Shown piece after piece: positions 22,982-35,493 of a DNA stretch of 64,000 nt (positions within the stretch are counted from its first letter, which is position 1; the number at the start of each line of letters is the position of its first letter). The stretch is from positions 434,001-498,000 of the forward strand of contig BCHU01000010.1 of the NCBI GenBank assembly GCA_001599715.1, in the 5' to 3' direction. The notes beneath the pieces were generated by a model, which did no database searches, was not told where the DNA came from, and saw only the letters and a list, made by a program, of their open reading frames with translations. The DNA comes from Phaeotremella fagi (lineage: Eukaryota > Basidiomycota > Tremellomycetes > Tremellales > Phaeotremellaceae). The translations under genes were made by a program, and so were the position numbers.

Positions 22982-23193
22982 TATAGATTGTAGATGTAGG
23001 AATTGAATGTCGAGTTGGAGATATTGTTGACAAGTCGAACGAGATTCGGGATCAAAATGTTTATCTTATCTTGGCTCCTATTCAATGCCCAATGCAAACC
23101 AAAAGACAACAAGAATAAAATCATAAATATTCTAAGAACTAAACTATAAACTTTCTTCAACTATACTTTTGATGAAACCCCACAATCCCCCGG

Positions 23194-26100
23194 TCAACCT
23201 CTGATATCATAACTCCACAACCCTCTACCCAAATTCCCTCTTCCCAAACCTCTCATCCCCATACCGCCACCCGAAGAATTATTATTGTTGTTGCTATTGG
23301 TATTGTTATTAGCTGGTGTTTGGGTAGTACCACCCGTCGCAGGAGTAGTAGAGTTAGACGGAGAATCGTCTTTCTTGATTTCTTCACGTTTGACAATCCC
23401 GTTCAAACCTGTCCCACCAGCAGTAGCATTTGTCGTCGTTGTCGTTGGACCGCCTCTTACTCCAGTCCCAGTGCCAGTCCCAGCAGCGTTAGGATTAGGT
23501 TTAGGTGAAACAGCAGTAACCCTTCTGGAAGCCAACAACAGATCCCTATTACGTTCCGCCTCACTTCTCTCACGTTCCCTAACCACCCGTTCCCTCTCTC
23601 GACCCCTAGCGAAAGCCTCTCGATCAAAGAAACTACCCCCACCCCCACCAGAATCTTTATCACGATTGAGATCCCTCTGTCTCTCCAGCATTCGCTCACG
23701 TTCTTCCCTCTCACGTTCACGTAAAATCTCTCTGTCTCTTATCAACTCCCGTTCCCTGGTTAACTTATCACGCTCGATTCGATCTCTCTCACGTTCTTCT
23801 TCCAATCTCTGGATTTCCTTTTTACGAACTCGTTCACGTTCTTCGAATTCCCATTCTTCAGAGTGTCGAGTCGTACTACTGGAAGCACCAGTACCGCCAG
23901 TAGTTCCAGTACTAGTACCCAAACCCAAACCCAAAGATGAATTCGATGTAGAGTTCAAACTACCACCCAAAGGTCCACCTCCAAGTGCCAAAGCACCAGT
24001 AGCAGCGTTACTATTACCCATTTCACCAGTCAACGCCATTTTATTTTCAACCATATGTAAAAGTTTCTCAGTTCTCGATAAAGTGTTTTCAAGCCATCGT
24101 TTACCTTCCCGAAGTTGTTCACGATGTTCGGCAAGTTCACGTCGACCCATTGAATAATGGCTGTAACCTGGTAAACCGGCTCCTGTCGAGTTTGGATTGG
24201 AACCAGCAGAAGATGTAGCTGCTGTTGTACCTGTATAGAAATTTCTAGTTGGGGTGTTGGTATTCAATGAATGATTGTCTGGTGATTGACGACGTAAAGC
24301 GTCAAGTGAAGATGTTGAGGTTGACGAAGTAGCTTTATTAGCTATTGAACCAGGTGTTGAAGTGGCAGTCGTAGGAACGTTGGGTGAGAGATCTCTTCGT
24401 AAACCGAAATTTGAATATCTAGATCCACCACCCAAACCATGCCAACCACCTGTAAGTCCGCCTTCACGATTGGTAGGTCCATAGATCGAATATCTAGAAG
24501 CCGGAGTGGAAGTTGAAGAATTGGCAGTGTTGGTTGGAGTTTGACTCTGAGTCTGACCCAATCGAGTAGTACCACCGATTCCACCCAGACCAGAAGGAGG
24601 CAGAGGTTGAGCAGGTCGAGGTGAAGCTGTAGCAAGTGGAGAAGCGGAATAACGTTCTTTTGAACGCTCTCTTTCCCCAGCTAAACCGACTAAACCAAGA
24701 CTAGCAGCTGAAGGTAAACGAGATTCATCTTCTGCTTTGCGTTTGATTCCTCTAGCTTCTTCAGCTTTCTCAAGTTCCGTCGTAGCTTTACCACCTGTTG
24801 GAGCTGGAATCGAAGATCCAGAACCGGAAGCTTTATCCGTAGAATTCTTGTTGGCAGTTGATTTATCAGTTGGTGGTGCGATCGACAATAAAGTCTCAGC
24901 GGCCAATTGATGAGCGAGCTGTTTTGCGGGTACGGAAGCACGTCGATTAGGATCATGTAATTGAATCGGTGGCGAAGATGTTTGAAAAGGTGTAGCGGAC
25001 GCACGACGGAGTGGCGAACCGAAAGATGCCAATGGGGGAAGGCGAGGATGTTGATGTTGATGATGATGTTGATGTGGATAAGGATGGGTAAAAGGAGAAA
25101 CACCACGTAAAGAAGGTGAAGGTTGTGAATGAGCAGGAGAAGGATTTCTGATCAGCTCTCTATCGCTAGGTGGTACAGATGAAGGTCTAGCATTGGAGAT
25201 AAAACGACTTGGAAGAGGTATCGTATCTGACATGACGAAAAAAAGAAAAATTCGATGGATGGTTGTTTGGAAGGACAATAAAGAAATATTTCCCGACCGA
25301 TCTAGATGAACGATATACGATTCACGATGAGATAGGATAGAAGACCCAAGATCGTGAAGGCGCATGAAGTCTTCAGACGAAGATAAAAGCCATCTTGGAA
25401 GACAAAGGGACGAAAATTCAACAAAGGAGGATTCAATGAAAAGATAAAAAAGGTTGTTTTTAGGTCAAAATCAGAGATAAAGCAAAGTCGATCTTGTAGC
25501 GGGATAGGAGGTAGAAAGGATCATTCTCCGTTATCCCTAACGTAATCTTCAAATTACGGGGTTTAGGGATAATTTGAGGAAGACGTTGGAACAAAGGTTT
25601 AAAATTGAAATAACAGAGATAGATTGGAGGGATATGGATCCGAGACAAAATGATAAAAAAAAGTCCTACTCACACCTTCCCTTTCCTTTGCCTCTTTCTC
25701 TCTAAGTTCCTTGTCCCTAATCTCTCTTTCCCTTTCACGTTCCTCCTTCTCCCTCTCACTCCTAGGATCAGCCCACCAAGGAGTCTTCAATCCCAAAAGC
25801 GTAGAAGCAGTGGGTGCCGTACTCGATCCCAAAGGTTTCTGTCCAGCTTGAGCTTGTTCCCTAGCTCTTCTCTCTGAATAAGTCAAATACCTAATTCTCG
25901 ATGGCATAAGTCCATCAATACCTGCTGGACCACCTAATAATCCAGTTGTAGCTCCCATAGCTATTCTATCTCTCTCCCTTTCCCTCTCCCGTTCACGTTC
26001 ACGTTCCTTTTCACGCTCCGCTGTAACTCTTTCTTCGAGTGTTTGGCCAGGTTTGTTAGTGACAGGAGTTGAGGTTGATGATGGGTTTTCAGATTTCAAC

Positions 26101-27930
26101 GATTGTTTTTCAGGATCTGGATGGGGACCGAAGACGGTTCCAGTTCCACTTGGGATTGGAACTGATGATATGGCAGGTGAATTTTGGTTTGATCCAGGAG
26201 CGTTGGATGTCGTTGAACCACCCCTGGTAGTCGAAGAACCACCGACGGCTGGTACACGTTTTCTTCTTTTAATGACGGTTTTCTTCATCGCTACTGGTCT
26301 AGGAACACCGTGGAGCTTATGATAGAGACCTGAAAAGGGTAGTTGTCAGTATAGAATGCTATAACAATGCACAAATGCTACTCACCACATGCGTTACATT
26401 GTGGTCGACCTTCTTCATCACGTCTCCATAAAGGTGTAGTACTGGTACCACAATTCCTACAACTCATTCCGATAGGGGTGGCTGCTAACCCAGCCCCGGT
26501 AGCTCCACCAACTTCACCGACTGAATTATCGAAATCCGATTCAGGTGAATAAGTATGTGGACTATTTGAACGTTCGTCATCGCCCACACCATGACCACTA
26601 CCGTTACCGTTGACGTTAGGTGGTAAAGGTGACGGAGGTGAATTAGCCATATATCTCATTGAATCACCATTAAGTCCACTTAATGGACCTCTACCTAGAC
26701 CCAAACCTAGAGCCCAGGGGTTATGTCTATCAAGAGCACGTTCATTTAATGGTGACGGCCTTGGTAAAGGTTTTTCAATTCCTTCAGATGGACCTGTAAC
26801 TTCTTCTTTCGTTACAGCAGATGCCGTAGAGTTGTTATATGTTGGACATCCTTCACATCCAGCTTTCCCACCTGCTCCATTACATCTTCCATCACCTGGA
26901 CAGGTGCCTGGTGTAGGTCGATCTGTAGATGGTGCAGTTGGTGGTGGTGAAAGTAAAGGAGACGCAGTGGCGGGAGCGAGCGCTGCAGAAAGAAAAAGTA
27001 GATGAGTAAATGAATGTGAAAAAGCGAATTGAGTGACTCACTTTTCCGTTTTTTAGCAGATGAAGGTCCATCTTCATCTTCACCATCTGGTTTTGATTTT
27101 CTAGCATTACTTTTCCTAGCAGGACGTCGAGGTTTAACTTTACTAGAATCCAATTCGGAGGATTCACCAATGGTAGATTCGAATTCCAGTTTAGGTGTGA
27201 TACTACCAGCCCTAGATAACGGTGTACCTAAAGAACTATCTTGTGGGGTAGGTGGTACAGGTTGATTGGATTTAGTTGGAGATAATTCATTGTCAACCGT
27301 TTCGTCGTTTGATTTATTATCTTTGGTCGTTGGGTTGGTGTTCGCACCGGTGGCTCCGTTCCCATTCTCATGTCTATCGTTTGAACCACCGAACAAACCT
27401 CCCCAACCTCTCCCATATCTTCCAATCCTTCTTTGTCCATATCCACCGATTCCCCAAACAGGAGTCCTCTCTTCATCGCGTTTATCGCCGTTGGGTAATG
27501 GTACAGCATTATTGGTATTAAGCGTAGGGTTTGGATTGGTAGGATTTCCATTGAGTATGGTATCGGATTTAACAATGTTACCACCTGGAGCGTCGATTTT
27601 GTCTTTATCCACATCCATATCCCCCTCTTCATCATCATCATCTAACTCATCCTCCTGATCTTTATCGTCGTCATCATCTTCATCATCTCCTTTATCCTTC
27701 TCCAACTCCAAAGATCCTCTCGTATCAGATAATCTAGAAGCAGAGAATCGTCTGTAAGCAAAAGAAGTCGATCCCGACGAAGAAGGGGATCCAGATGGTA
27801 AATGTGAAAGACCGTTTAAACCAGGTAACCTAACTGAATCATGATTGTTCGGTGAGAGTTTTATCGTTCCTACGGTTCCAGATCCAGATCCTGATCCTGA
27901 TTTTGGTGAAGGTAATGTCGAATTTGGCAT
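23194..27930 (-). CDS. CIR1: Iron-responsive GATA transcription factor (Cir1 type)
   Basis: Exons: 27930..27042, 26982..26386, 26329..25676, 25226..23194 (about 1390 aa if joined so). Two signatures identify it. One is the iron-GATA Cys-rich motif C324-X5-C330-X8-C339-X2-C342. The other is a single GATA zinc finger C471-X2-C474-X17-C492-X2-C495, followed by [20 protein letters not shown] and a basic RRKR. One finger plus the Cys motif is the Cryptococcus Cir1 arrangement, whereas Fep1 and SreA have two fingers. The family represses iron uptake when iron is replete. An intron splits the finger just after its last Cys. The C-terminal exon has long Arg/Glu repeats and a coiled coil ([20 protein letters not shown]). 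Its join needs the weak donor GTGTGA across a 449-bp intron, so a separate gene starting at 25233 is possible. Confidence 0.85.
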
Positions 27931-30324
27931 GGTGATTGTATTATGTAAAGTGGTTGTATTGGGTTTGGTGGAACAAAAGAATGTTGTTTGAAAGAGGAAA
28001 TAGAACTATATACAAAGAAAGGATTTCTTTTGAAAGGACGGATGAGATGATCTATTTGATATAGTGTAATGTATCAAACAGGTATGGATGGAAGGTGCGA
28101 TCTGAGCGAAGAAAGGTATCCCTTCCGCTGATATCGCTTAGGTGAGTGGAAGAAGAAAACGATTGTCCAAGGTAGGTGGATACTTTTGAGATTGACTTGG
28201 GGTTTGTGTTGGCTAGTTTTGGTTATGATTGATTATCAAGAAAAGAAAAAGAAAAGACGAGATGATTCTGATTTCTTGATTTAATTTTTCACACTGATAA
28301 GATACCAGATAAAAAGATTAAAAAAGGTAAGACCAAATGTGATTACAATATAAATATAGATATATATATATATACGATGATATATCTAAGAATGTAAAAA
28401 GAACACCTGATTGAGAAAATGTAATCGTAATCGTAATCGTCTCGGGAAGGTAAGGTAAAAGGTAAAGTATAAAAGCTGAAAGGCTCAGAGTGAAAAAAGC
28501 GAGTAAGAGAGAGTAACAAGGTCAGATGGCGTTGGCGTTCGTTATCAAAAGTGGTAAAAAACACATGGAAACGTGAGAGTGAGAGGCGAAAAAAGCGATG
28601 CAATCTATGTTTTATCTCTTCTGCTCTGTAGTGTTCTTTGGTGTTATCTACAAGTATATCTACTCCAGTGTATGTCCACCATGATAACCATGCATGCATC
28701 CCACTTGCTCACTTTCCCATTCAACTGAACTCAACTCAAAGTATTTCTCCCACCCCTGCACCTAACCAACCTGCAGCTGATCTAATCGGATCCATCGCAT
28801 AAAAAGCTGATTAAAAAAACCTCGGCAAACCCAAAAGAAAATTACCTGATATAGTAAATCGAATATCAATTAATTCAATTTAATTGGTCAATTCAAATCA
28901 AAGCAAAAAGAGAAAAAAAAAAGGTTTGTGGCACAATTACACCGAAATTGCGGGTTTTTTCTGTGTTGGTTCTTAATCTTTTATCTAATACTCTCATTTA
29001 ATCTATCGTCTTCCAAGTACTTACTTATCTTGGCGATTGAGGTCGCAGTCTTGGATATAATCGTTTGAAGATGTTAAGAAGGAATTCAAAGATCATTTGT
29101 ATGACTCATTCATCTGCACGTTGACACCAAATCCAAAATCCAGAGATATCCATCCACGCGATAAATTTGATATTATCAAAACCGTTTAAGGGGCGGTAAG
29201 CACCGACCAAATGACGATTCAGTATCCAATTCAATCAACCACAATCTTATCCTAAAGGAAATACGAATTTAAAATCGATAACCCCCTCACCTCGGTGAGG
29301 TCACGCAATCGAAGATACTAGAATCCTTGCCATTTGCATGGTAGTTTTTGGGGATGCCGTAACGAGTGAGGTATGGTTAAAACTTATTCCCGGCGGGTGC
29401 GGATCGGATAACAATTGGGGGGTGGGGATTATGACCAATGACCATCAATGCAGGAGTTGGTTTGACTACGTATCACTCTGTTACTTCTAGTGCATGCATG
29501 CACTAGATTCCTATCCTATCGTATCTGGTGAAAACTCACTACTAAGTGCTGCATTTTCAAATCTTCGCTTAATGGTTATCGGAAAGGAACGTCAACGCCA
29601 CCACGACGTTTGCCAAAAATGGTAATTCCTCATATCGATAAGCCGCGCTGATAAAGCTATCAATAGAATTGTGTACAACAGAGAAAAAACTTGCATAGAA
29701 GTTTTTTATTTGGAGTCAAGAAAAGTCATGAGGTTCTAACCTGGAAATCAAACTTGATCCAACTCTACAGTTCCATACCATATATCATTTTCTATGTACT
29801 ACAACATCTTTCGACACCTCGCTAAACACCACCCAAATCAAATTCATCCGTCACTAACCTAATCTTATCGGCGAAACCGTAATTTCGGCCGAACGAAAAT
29901 CATTACGCACGTTCATGAAGGTTAACGCGTGATGTTAGATAAAAGGTGAAGATCGGCCGACAAACAGTGGTCGAAGATAACGAATGGATCTGCGTTATGT
30001 GTATATTGTGTATATATACATTGTATGAAGTCAAGAAGTGAAGTAATGGAAAGGATCAAAATGCAATGATGATAATGTTGAAGGAAAGTGACATCCAAAT
30101 CATTCCTCGTGCTATGAATCTTCAATCTTCGTAAAGTAAGTGAAAAAAGTGAGAAGATGGAAATCTGGAATGATATGGTAAATGGGTTGGAAAAGGAATT
30201 GATAGGGTAAATGTAATGGTTGGATGTACTATGAAAGGGGAATGATATAATAAATGTAATGATGAGGTATAAAAGAAAAAGATGAATGCCTGAAACCACC
30301 TCCCCACTCTGATACCGCTGCCTC
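27931..30324. promoter_or_regulatory. Long non-coding region upstream of CIR1
   Basis: About 2.4 kb between the CIR1 start and the stop of the next minus-strand gene. A GATA cluster (TGATAAG then AGATAAA) lies near 28295-28315 and could allow autoregulation, which is inference. A hairpin CCTCACC-TC-GGTGAGG is near 29290, and a perfect 22-bp palindrome is at 29486-29507. No gene seen. Confidence 0.45.
29486..29507. repeat. Perfect 22-bp palindrome
   Basis: TCTAGTGCATG and its exact reverse complement lie back to back without a spacer. The centre is the overlapping GCATGC repeat TGCATGCATGCA. It could be a dimeric protein site or a cruciform-prone sequence. Confidence 0.7.
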
Positions 30325-33290
30325 CTAAAGCCCAGCCCGTCTATCCAAATAACTAGGTCGATAAGGATAACCGAAGCCCATACGATATCTATCAGCAGAA
30401 AATCCACCTCCACTTCCAGTCCCCGTCCCACTCCCCGATCCACCAGCTGAATTATTCGTAGTCGTCGTAGATGGCCCACCCAAAGCGTTGTTAGAAGCCT
30501 TCAAAGCGTCCTGCTGTTTCTTCCTCTCGATCTCAACCCTCTGTTCCTCTTTCAATCTCCTATTCGCCTCTTCGAGATACTTGAAATCCTGGGGTTTACC
30601 CAATTTATCTTTCTCTGGATCAACGCGTCCCCAACCCCTATGAATCCCAGCCGTTCCCCACGGTGGTCGATAAGATCCGTTCATGCTCGAAGAAGACGCG
30701 ACTCCAGTCGGATTAGGAAGTGGGTTCAGATTGGTATTTGGTTTGTTCAAATTCGGATTGGACGATACAGAAGTCATTGGCTTAGGTGCAGGTGTTTGAA
30801 CAGCTGGTCGTCTTGAGACATTCGAAAAGTCCGATAAACCAAACGAGTTGATTGGTTTAGGTTGTGATAAACCAGACTGTAGAACGTTGTGCCCAATTGC
30901 ACGATCACGTTCCTTATTGGTACTAGACGTTGAATGTCTAGGGTCATGGAATAAATGACTGTTACCAGGCAAGACAGGTTTCGGTAAAACAGGTTTCGTC
31001 TCCTTCGCCAACTCTTCGTGTCGAGGCTTATAATCTTCGCGAGGTACGTATCCAGCGATTCGATCACCTAAACTGGGTTTGTCTTCAGGACTCTCATCGC
31101 CCGATGAGTTCACTTCCTCTACTTTATGATGACGATTGACTTGCTGATTAGAACGAGGTTTCTGGACTGGTAAAGGAGAAGGTGATCTTCTACGTTTCGG
31201 TTTATCTTTTTTAGCTCCATAAGCTATTCCCAACCTAGTCATGTCACTTTCAATCTCTTCGTATCGAGCTGGAGTGACCCAAAGTGGATTATCAAATCTT
31301 TCACCCGTCGTACCATCGAATCTTCTGACTGGTACGACATAAGCTTCACCAGTGGATGCCAAATTGGTATCATAAACAGCCCATCCACCTCCACCACGAC
31401 CTTCACGGATGTTAGGCATTGTACCAGGTCGACGACGAAGTTTATGCCGTTCAGCTGATAGACGGGACATGAGATTTCGATTTTCAGCCGACATGGTTTC
31501 CTGGAGACGGTCACGGTCATACTAGCAACAATCAGCGATGGACATGACACGTAAACCCACCTTCCATTGAGCTCTGATATTCCTAATGCTGTTCTCCTTC
31601 ACCCGAGCAAGCTCAGCAACTTCGTATCTACAGCAAATCAGCGGATGCTTCCCCAAATTCAATCATAAAATCCACTCACTCTATACGATGATCGACCCGT
31701 TTAAGTTGGAGATCACGACGTTTCTCAAGTTCTTCATACAGCTCGATCAATTGCGGATGATTATGTTCAACAAGTAATTGAGTTTGTAGATCGAGATTTG
31801 CGATAGCCCTATTCAGGTATCGTCAGTATGAAACCACCACTCAAAGGAGTAAACATACTCATCAATCATAGCATGCCTTTCCTTCTGTCTAGCAACGGCT
31901 ATCGGATCATCTGGATCAACTATTTCAAAAATTAGTCTCAAATCTCGATTTTTGGCGCAAACACACCTTCACCCTTCTTCAACCATTTTCTCTTCTTCCG
32001 TGGCATCCGACTTGCAGCCAAAGCGTCCAATCCCAACAATTCATTCTCTTCAACATCGACACCACCACCAGAAGGATCTTTACGTTTCTTGATCAAACCG
32101 TTAACGTCAACATCCTCGTTCAACAGTTGTACCGTTGAAATAGGTGAGATAGGAAGTGAAGCAGGTAATGAAGGGAGATCGGTGACTGGACTTCCTTCGA
32201 TGAGATCACTCTCCTCATTGACATTTTGATCTCCTTCCATTATCAATATTTCGTTGTTGACTTGTTCCGCAGAATCATGCACCGTATCAACCACGATCTC
32301 GGTGTCGTCCACCGTATCAACCGCAGTATTAGCACCGGAATCCTCGACCGTGTCAACCACATCATCAACAACATCAACCACAATATGATCATCCTGATTC
32401 TCTTCTATTCCAATCAATCCAAGTCCAGCGCTTTCCCCATTGACTGTAGCGCGCCCAGTACTCGCACGATTAGCACGATCCCGCCTTCCATTGACCACCG
32501 TTGCTTGTCCGTCATACAGGTCGTCTTCGCCATCATCATCATCCTCATCCTCAACTTCATCGTCCTCATCCTCGTCTTCATCTTTGAGACTCAAACCTCT
32601 GGAGGTCGTGCTAGGAACTCGTAACTTGCTGGGACTTTTAGAAATTGATTTTTCAGATCTTGAACTGGTTCGAGATCCCCGTGAGACACTTCGAGTTGAA
32701 GGTTGATCTTGACTAGGATGATCATCTGATACAGCAGATTCAGAACGTTGCTGAGATGAAGTGCCATTTTGATCGATAGCAGACCCAGGTTTTCCATTCA
32801 CACGTGATAATCTTGATGATGTTCTCGTACCTGGTACAGGAGGTTTTGGACCTCTTAATCTACGCTGTGATCCGGATGCATGAGACGTGGAAGGGTTCGA
32901 CGTTTGACTGTTAGGTAGAATCGATTCTTCTTTCTCATCCTCTGTTTTGATACCAGGCGTTCCAGACGATGGGCGTATGGTGAGTTTTAACCTTTTCGGA
33001 CCTTGTGATGGAAATACAGAATGTTTCGGGTGTAATGGCGGAGATGAAGAAGATTGACTGGGTCCAGTGGAAACACCATCGTCGTCAGAACCCATTTCCT
33101 GCTTTTCTGGATTCGTGATTGAATGGGTTGATGAAGATGAGGTAGAAGCTGAAGCAGAGTCGAGTATCGGTATGACGGTGTATGGTTCAACGATGATAAT
33201 GGTTGGATCTTGGTCAGAAGTTCGACGATGTCTTCCTTGTTTTATTCGCCTCGATGTACCCGACGATTGGATACTAGCTGAGACTGACAT
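30325..33290 (-). CDS. Sds3-like subunit of a Sin3 histone deacetylase complex
   Basis: Exons: 33290..31967, 31919..31859, 31808..31680, 31627..31561, 31521..30325 (925 aa). The centre, residues about 445-590, is a long coiled coil: ARQKERHAMIDEAIANLDLQ, YEELEKRRDLQLKRVDHRIE and VKENSIRNIRAQWKYDRDRL. It ends in AERHKLRRRPG, matching the coiled coil and KLRRRP end of the Sds3-like family (PF08598; Sds3, Dep1, BRMS1). These proteins hold Sin3/Rpd3 together in the nucleus. The N-terminal 440 residues are disordered, with acidic runs (DEDEDDEVEDEDDDDGEDD) and a Val/Asp-rich stretch, then RMPRKKRKW, a likely nuclear signal. The C-terminus is rich in P, N and G. It is several times longer than yeast Sds3 (327 aa). 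Assignment rests on the coiled coil alone. Confidence 0.65.
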
Positions 33291-35493
33291 GATTTGAACG
33301 TTTGCCGATAAGGCTCAATGGTGATCAGATCTGACAGAGAAGATCGACTAGAATTTCGTTAGTGTCAGCCGACACGCCAAATGTAGAGATAAAGCGGTGA
33401 TGAAACGATGGAAGAGAAAGGATGAGGTGGAAAGAGGTGTTAAATATGAGTGGCTTCTCACGTCAAGTATGTATAGTCATGGTGATGTCGATGGGATGAA
33501 AGTGAGATCAGATGATTGGGGAGGAAAAGGGAATTCAAATGAAGTTCGGAGAAGATGAGATATAGATAGAATGACGTGGTGTGGTAGTGGTGAAAATGGT
33601 AAAGACAGAGAAAACGGGAATGAGATCGAGAGCGAGAGTAAGATTACGATACGTCTGAAAATCAGAGCACCACAAGGTGAATGGAATAGGAGTAGACGAA
33701 ATGAGAATGTATGATGAAAGAATGAAAGCGAAGACTGGGAGTGAATGGGATTGGGATGAGAGTTTAAAAAGGATGCTTACGTAAATATAAAATGATTAAC
33801 CACTGGAAATCGAATCTGGAGACCCCAGATTTGTGTATTTGAGCAACTAAAATGAAACGGCAAATTTAGGATTTTCCAGGGACGACCCTGAAAGGGAATG
33901 GGATTGGACCCTGAGTTGGTAGAAGTAAGGTGAAAGAGGGTAGGGTAAATGTAGGCGAGGGTTAATAGGATGTAGCTCGGTGGAGGACGTTGGGAGGTTC
34001 GTTGGTTGTTGGTTGGTGGGTGTGGATAGAGATGAGGGGGAGTTGGTGGGTGGGAAGCAGAGTGAGTCAGCAGTCGATCCAACGGTCAACCAGTCTAAAG
34101 AATCAAGAAGTCAACAATAAGTCCTACAACCGAAAAAACCGCGCCGTCGATTACATTGACGAAAAAGAAAAAAAGAGAAAAAGCAAAAGGCCGACGAGGA
34201 GGTTGTCAAAAAGAACCAGAACCAAGTCAACGTCGAGAAACGACGCGTTAAGTATATGTAGGAATGTGACGATTCACATCAAACATGATGGAGAAAGGAT
34301 GTGTGTCGTGTCAGAAAAAAACAGAGGTAAACACTGTCAACTCGGAAAGGATGGTGGTTGTCAAGAAGTGTGGTCCGGGCTCCCAAACGATGGATGTGGT
34401 GTTGTTTGATTTCGGAAGAGATGGTTTTGGGGGATGAGGATAGGATAGAGAAGATGATGAAAGAGGTGGAAGGGATGAGATAAGAAACAATGAAAGAACA
34501 GACTTTCAGAGTTCTTAATCCTAGATAATGGGATTTCTTTGCCGCTGATGTGAATCTCACCCGGGAGAAATGAATCCAAAGTCTCAAAAGTAAGAACAAC
34601 ACCAGATTATGAGAGACGAGACAATGAGAAAGAGAAGAAGGGGTGAAAGATAAGAAAGAAAGCAAAAAGAAACGATAAAACCCGATCGAAAAAAAACACA
34701 CCAAGATCATGAAAAGGATTTGGTGAGAATGATGGAAAGACTGTTGAAATGAGGATGATGTCGTTTTGTCAACATAGTGAAATGGCTCCTAGATCTAAAG
34801 ATAAGATCTGGGATGAGATACCGTAGCAGATGATCATCAATCGAGGAAAATCTAAGTCCAACTAAACCAAAAACCAAAGAAAAGAAGACAAAAAATGGGA
34901 TCCAAAATGAAAATCGAAAACACAATGGAAAAACCAATTCAAAGGGGATGATCATCCAATCCAACTAGATAAACTCCAAGAGTGTAGTATCCCAGATCCA
35001 CAGGATTAGATGTCCAAACGTCAAAATCAATCCAATCCAAGAAACGAAGATAAAAACGAAAGAAAGGAAAGGAATCCTCACCTATAGTTTTTTTCTAATT
35101 CCCAAAGTACTGTATCCCTCGATATCGATGAGAACGATGTATGGCTAGGTTGTTAATGGATGGATACACTGATATGTCGTATGTGAAGATGGAGTGAGAT
35201 GTGAAATGAGATTTGTATGATGATGTGTTTTTAATTAAAAGTTAGGATTATTGGATATTGGAATTAAGTGAGGAGACGATCAATCACTTTCAAAAGTCAA
35301 ACCCGAGCCAGCGCCAGGGGACAACCTACCTCATTTTGGCTCATTGTTAGTCCACGCCGCCCTTAATTTTGGCTTAATGGCGTTTGGAATATCGGCTTCA
35401 TGCATGTAATTATCACCAAGTCACAACTCAACGTACATGAAACTTAATGCATCTATATAACATACAATCAAAACACACGAAGCATCTATAAAC
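33291..35493. other. Long region without a supported gene
   Basis: About 2.2 kb between the Sds3-like start and the stop of the next minus-strand gene. It is purine-rich on the plus strand and so pyrimidine-rich on the transcribed side. It probably holds a long 5' leader and promoter plus a 3' UTR. Hydrophobic-looking minus-strand frames at 34279-34964 are explained by the pyrimidine bias. Confidence 0.5.

Noticed and set aside
23285..24157. 290-codon plus-strand open frame
   Set aside because: It is antisense to the Arg/Glu repeat exon of CIR1. Its Ser/Arg/Val-rich composition is the mirror of those repeats.
26610..27658. Plus-strand open frames of up to 131 codons
   Set aside because: They are antisense to the Ser/Gly/Asp-rich first exons of CIR1, with no start context or homology.
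34279..34964. Hydrophobic minus-strand frames that look like membrane proteins
   Set aside because: The DNA is pyrimidine-rich on that strand, which alone yields Phe/Leu/Ser-rich frames. No consistent exon structure could be built.
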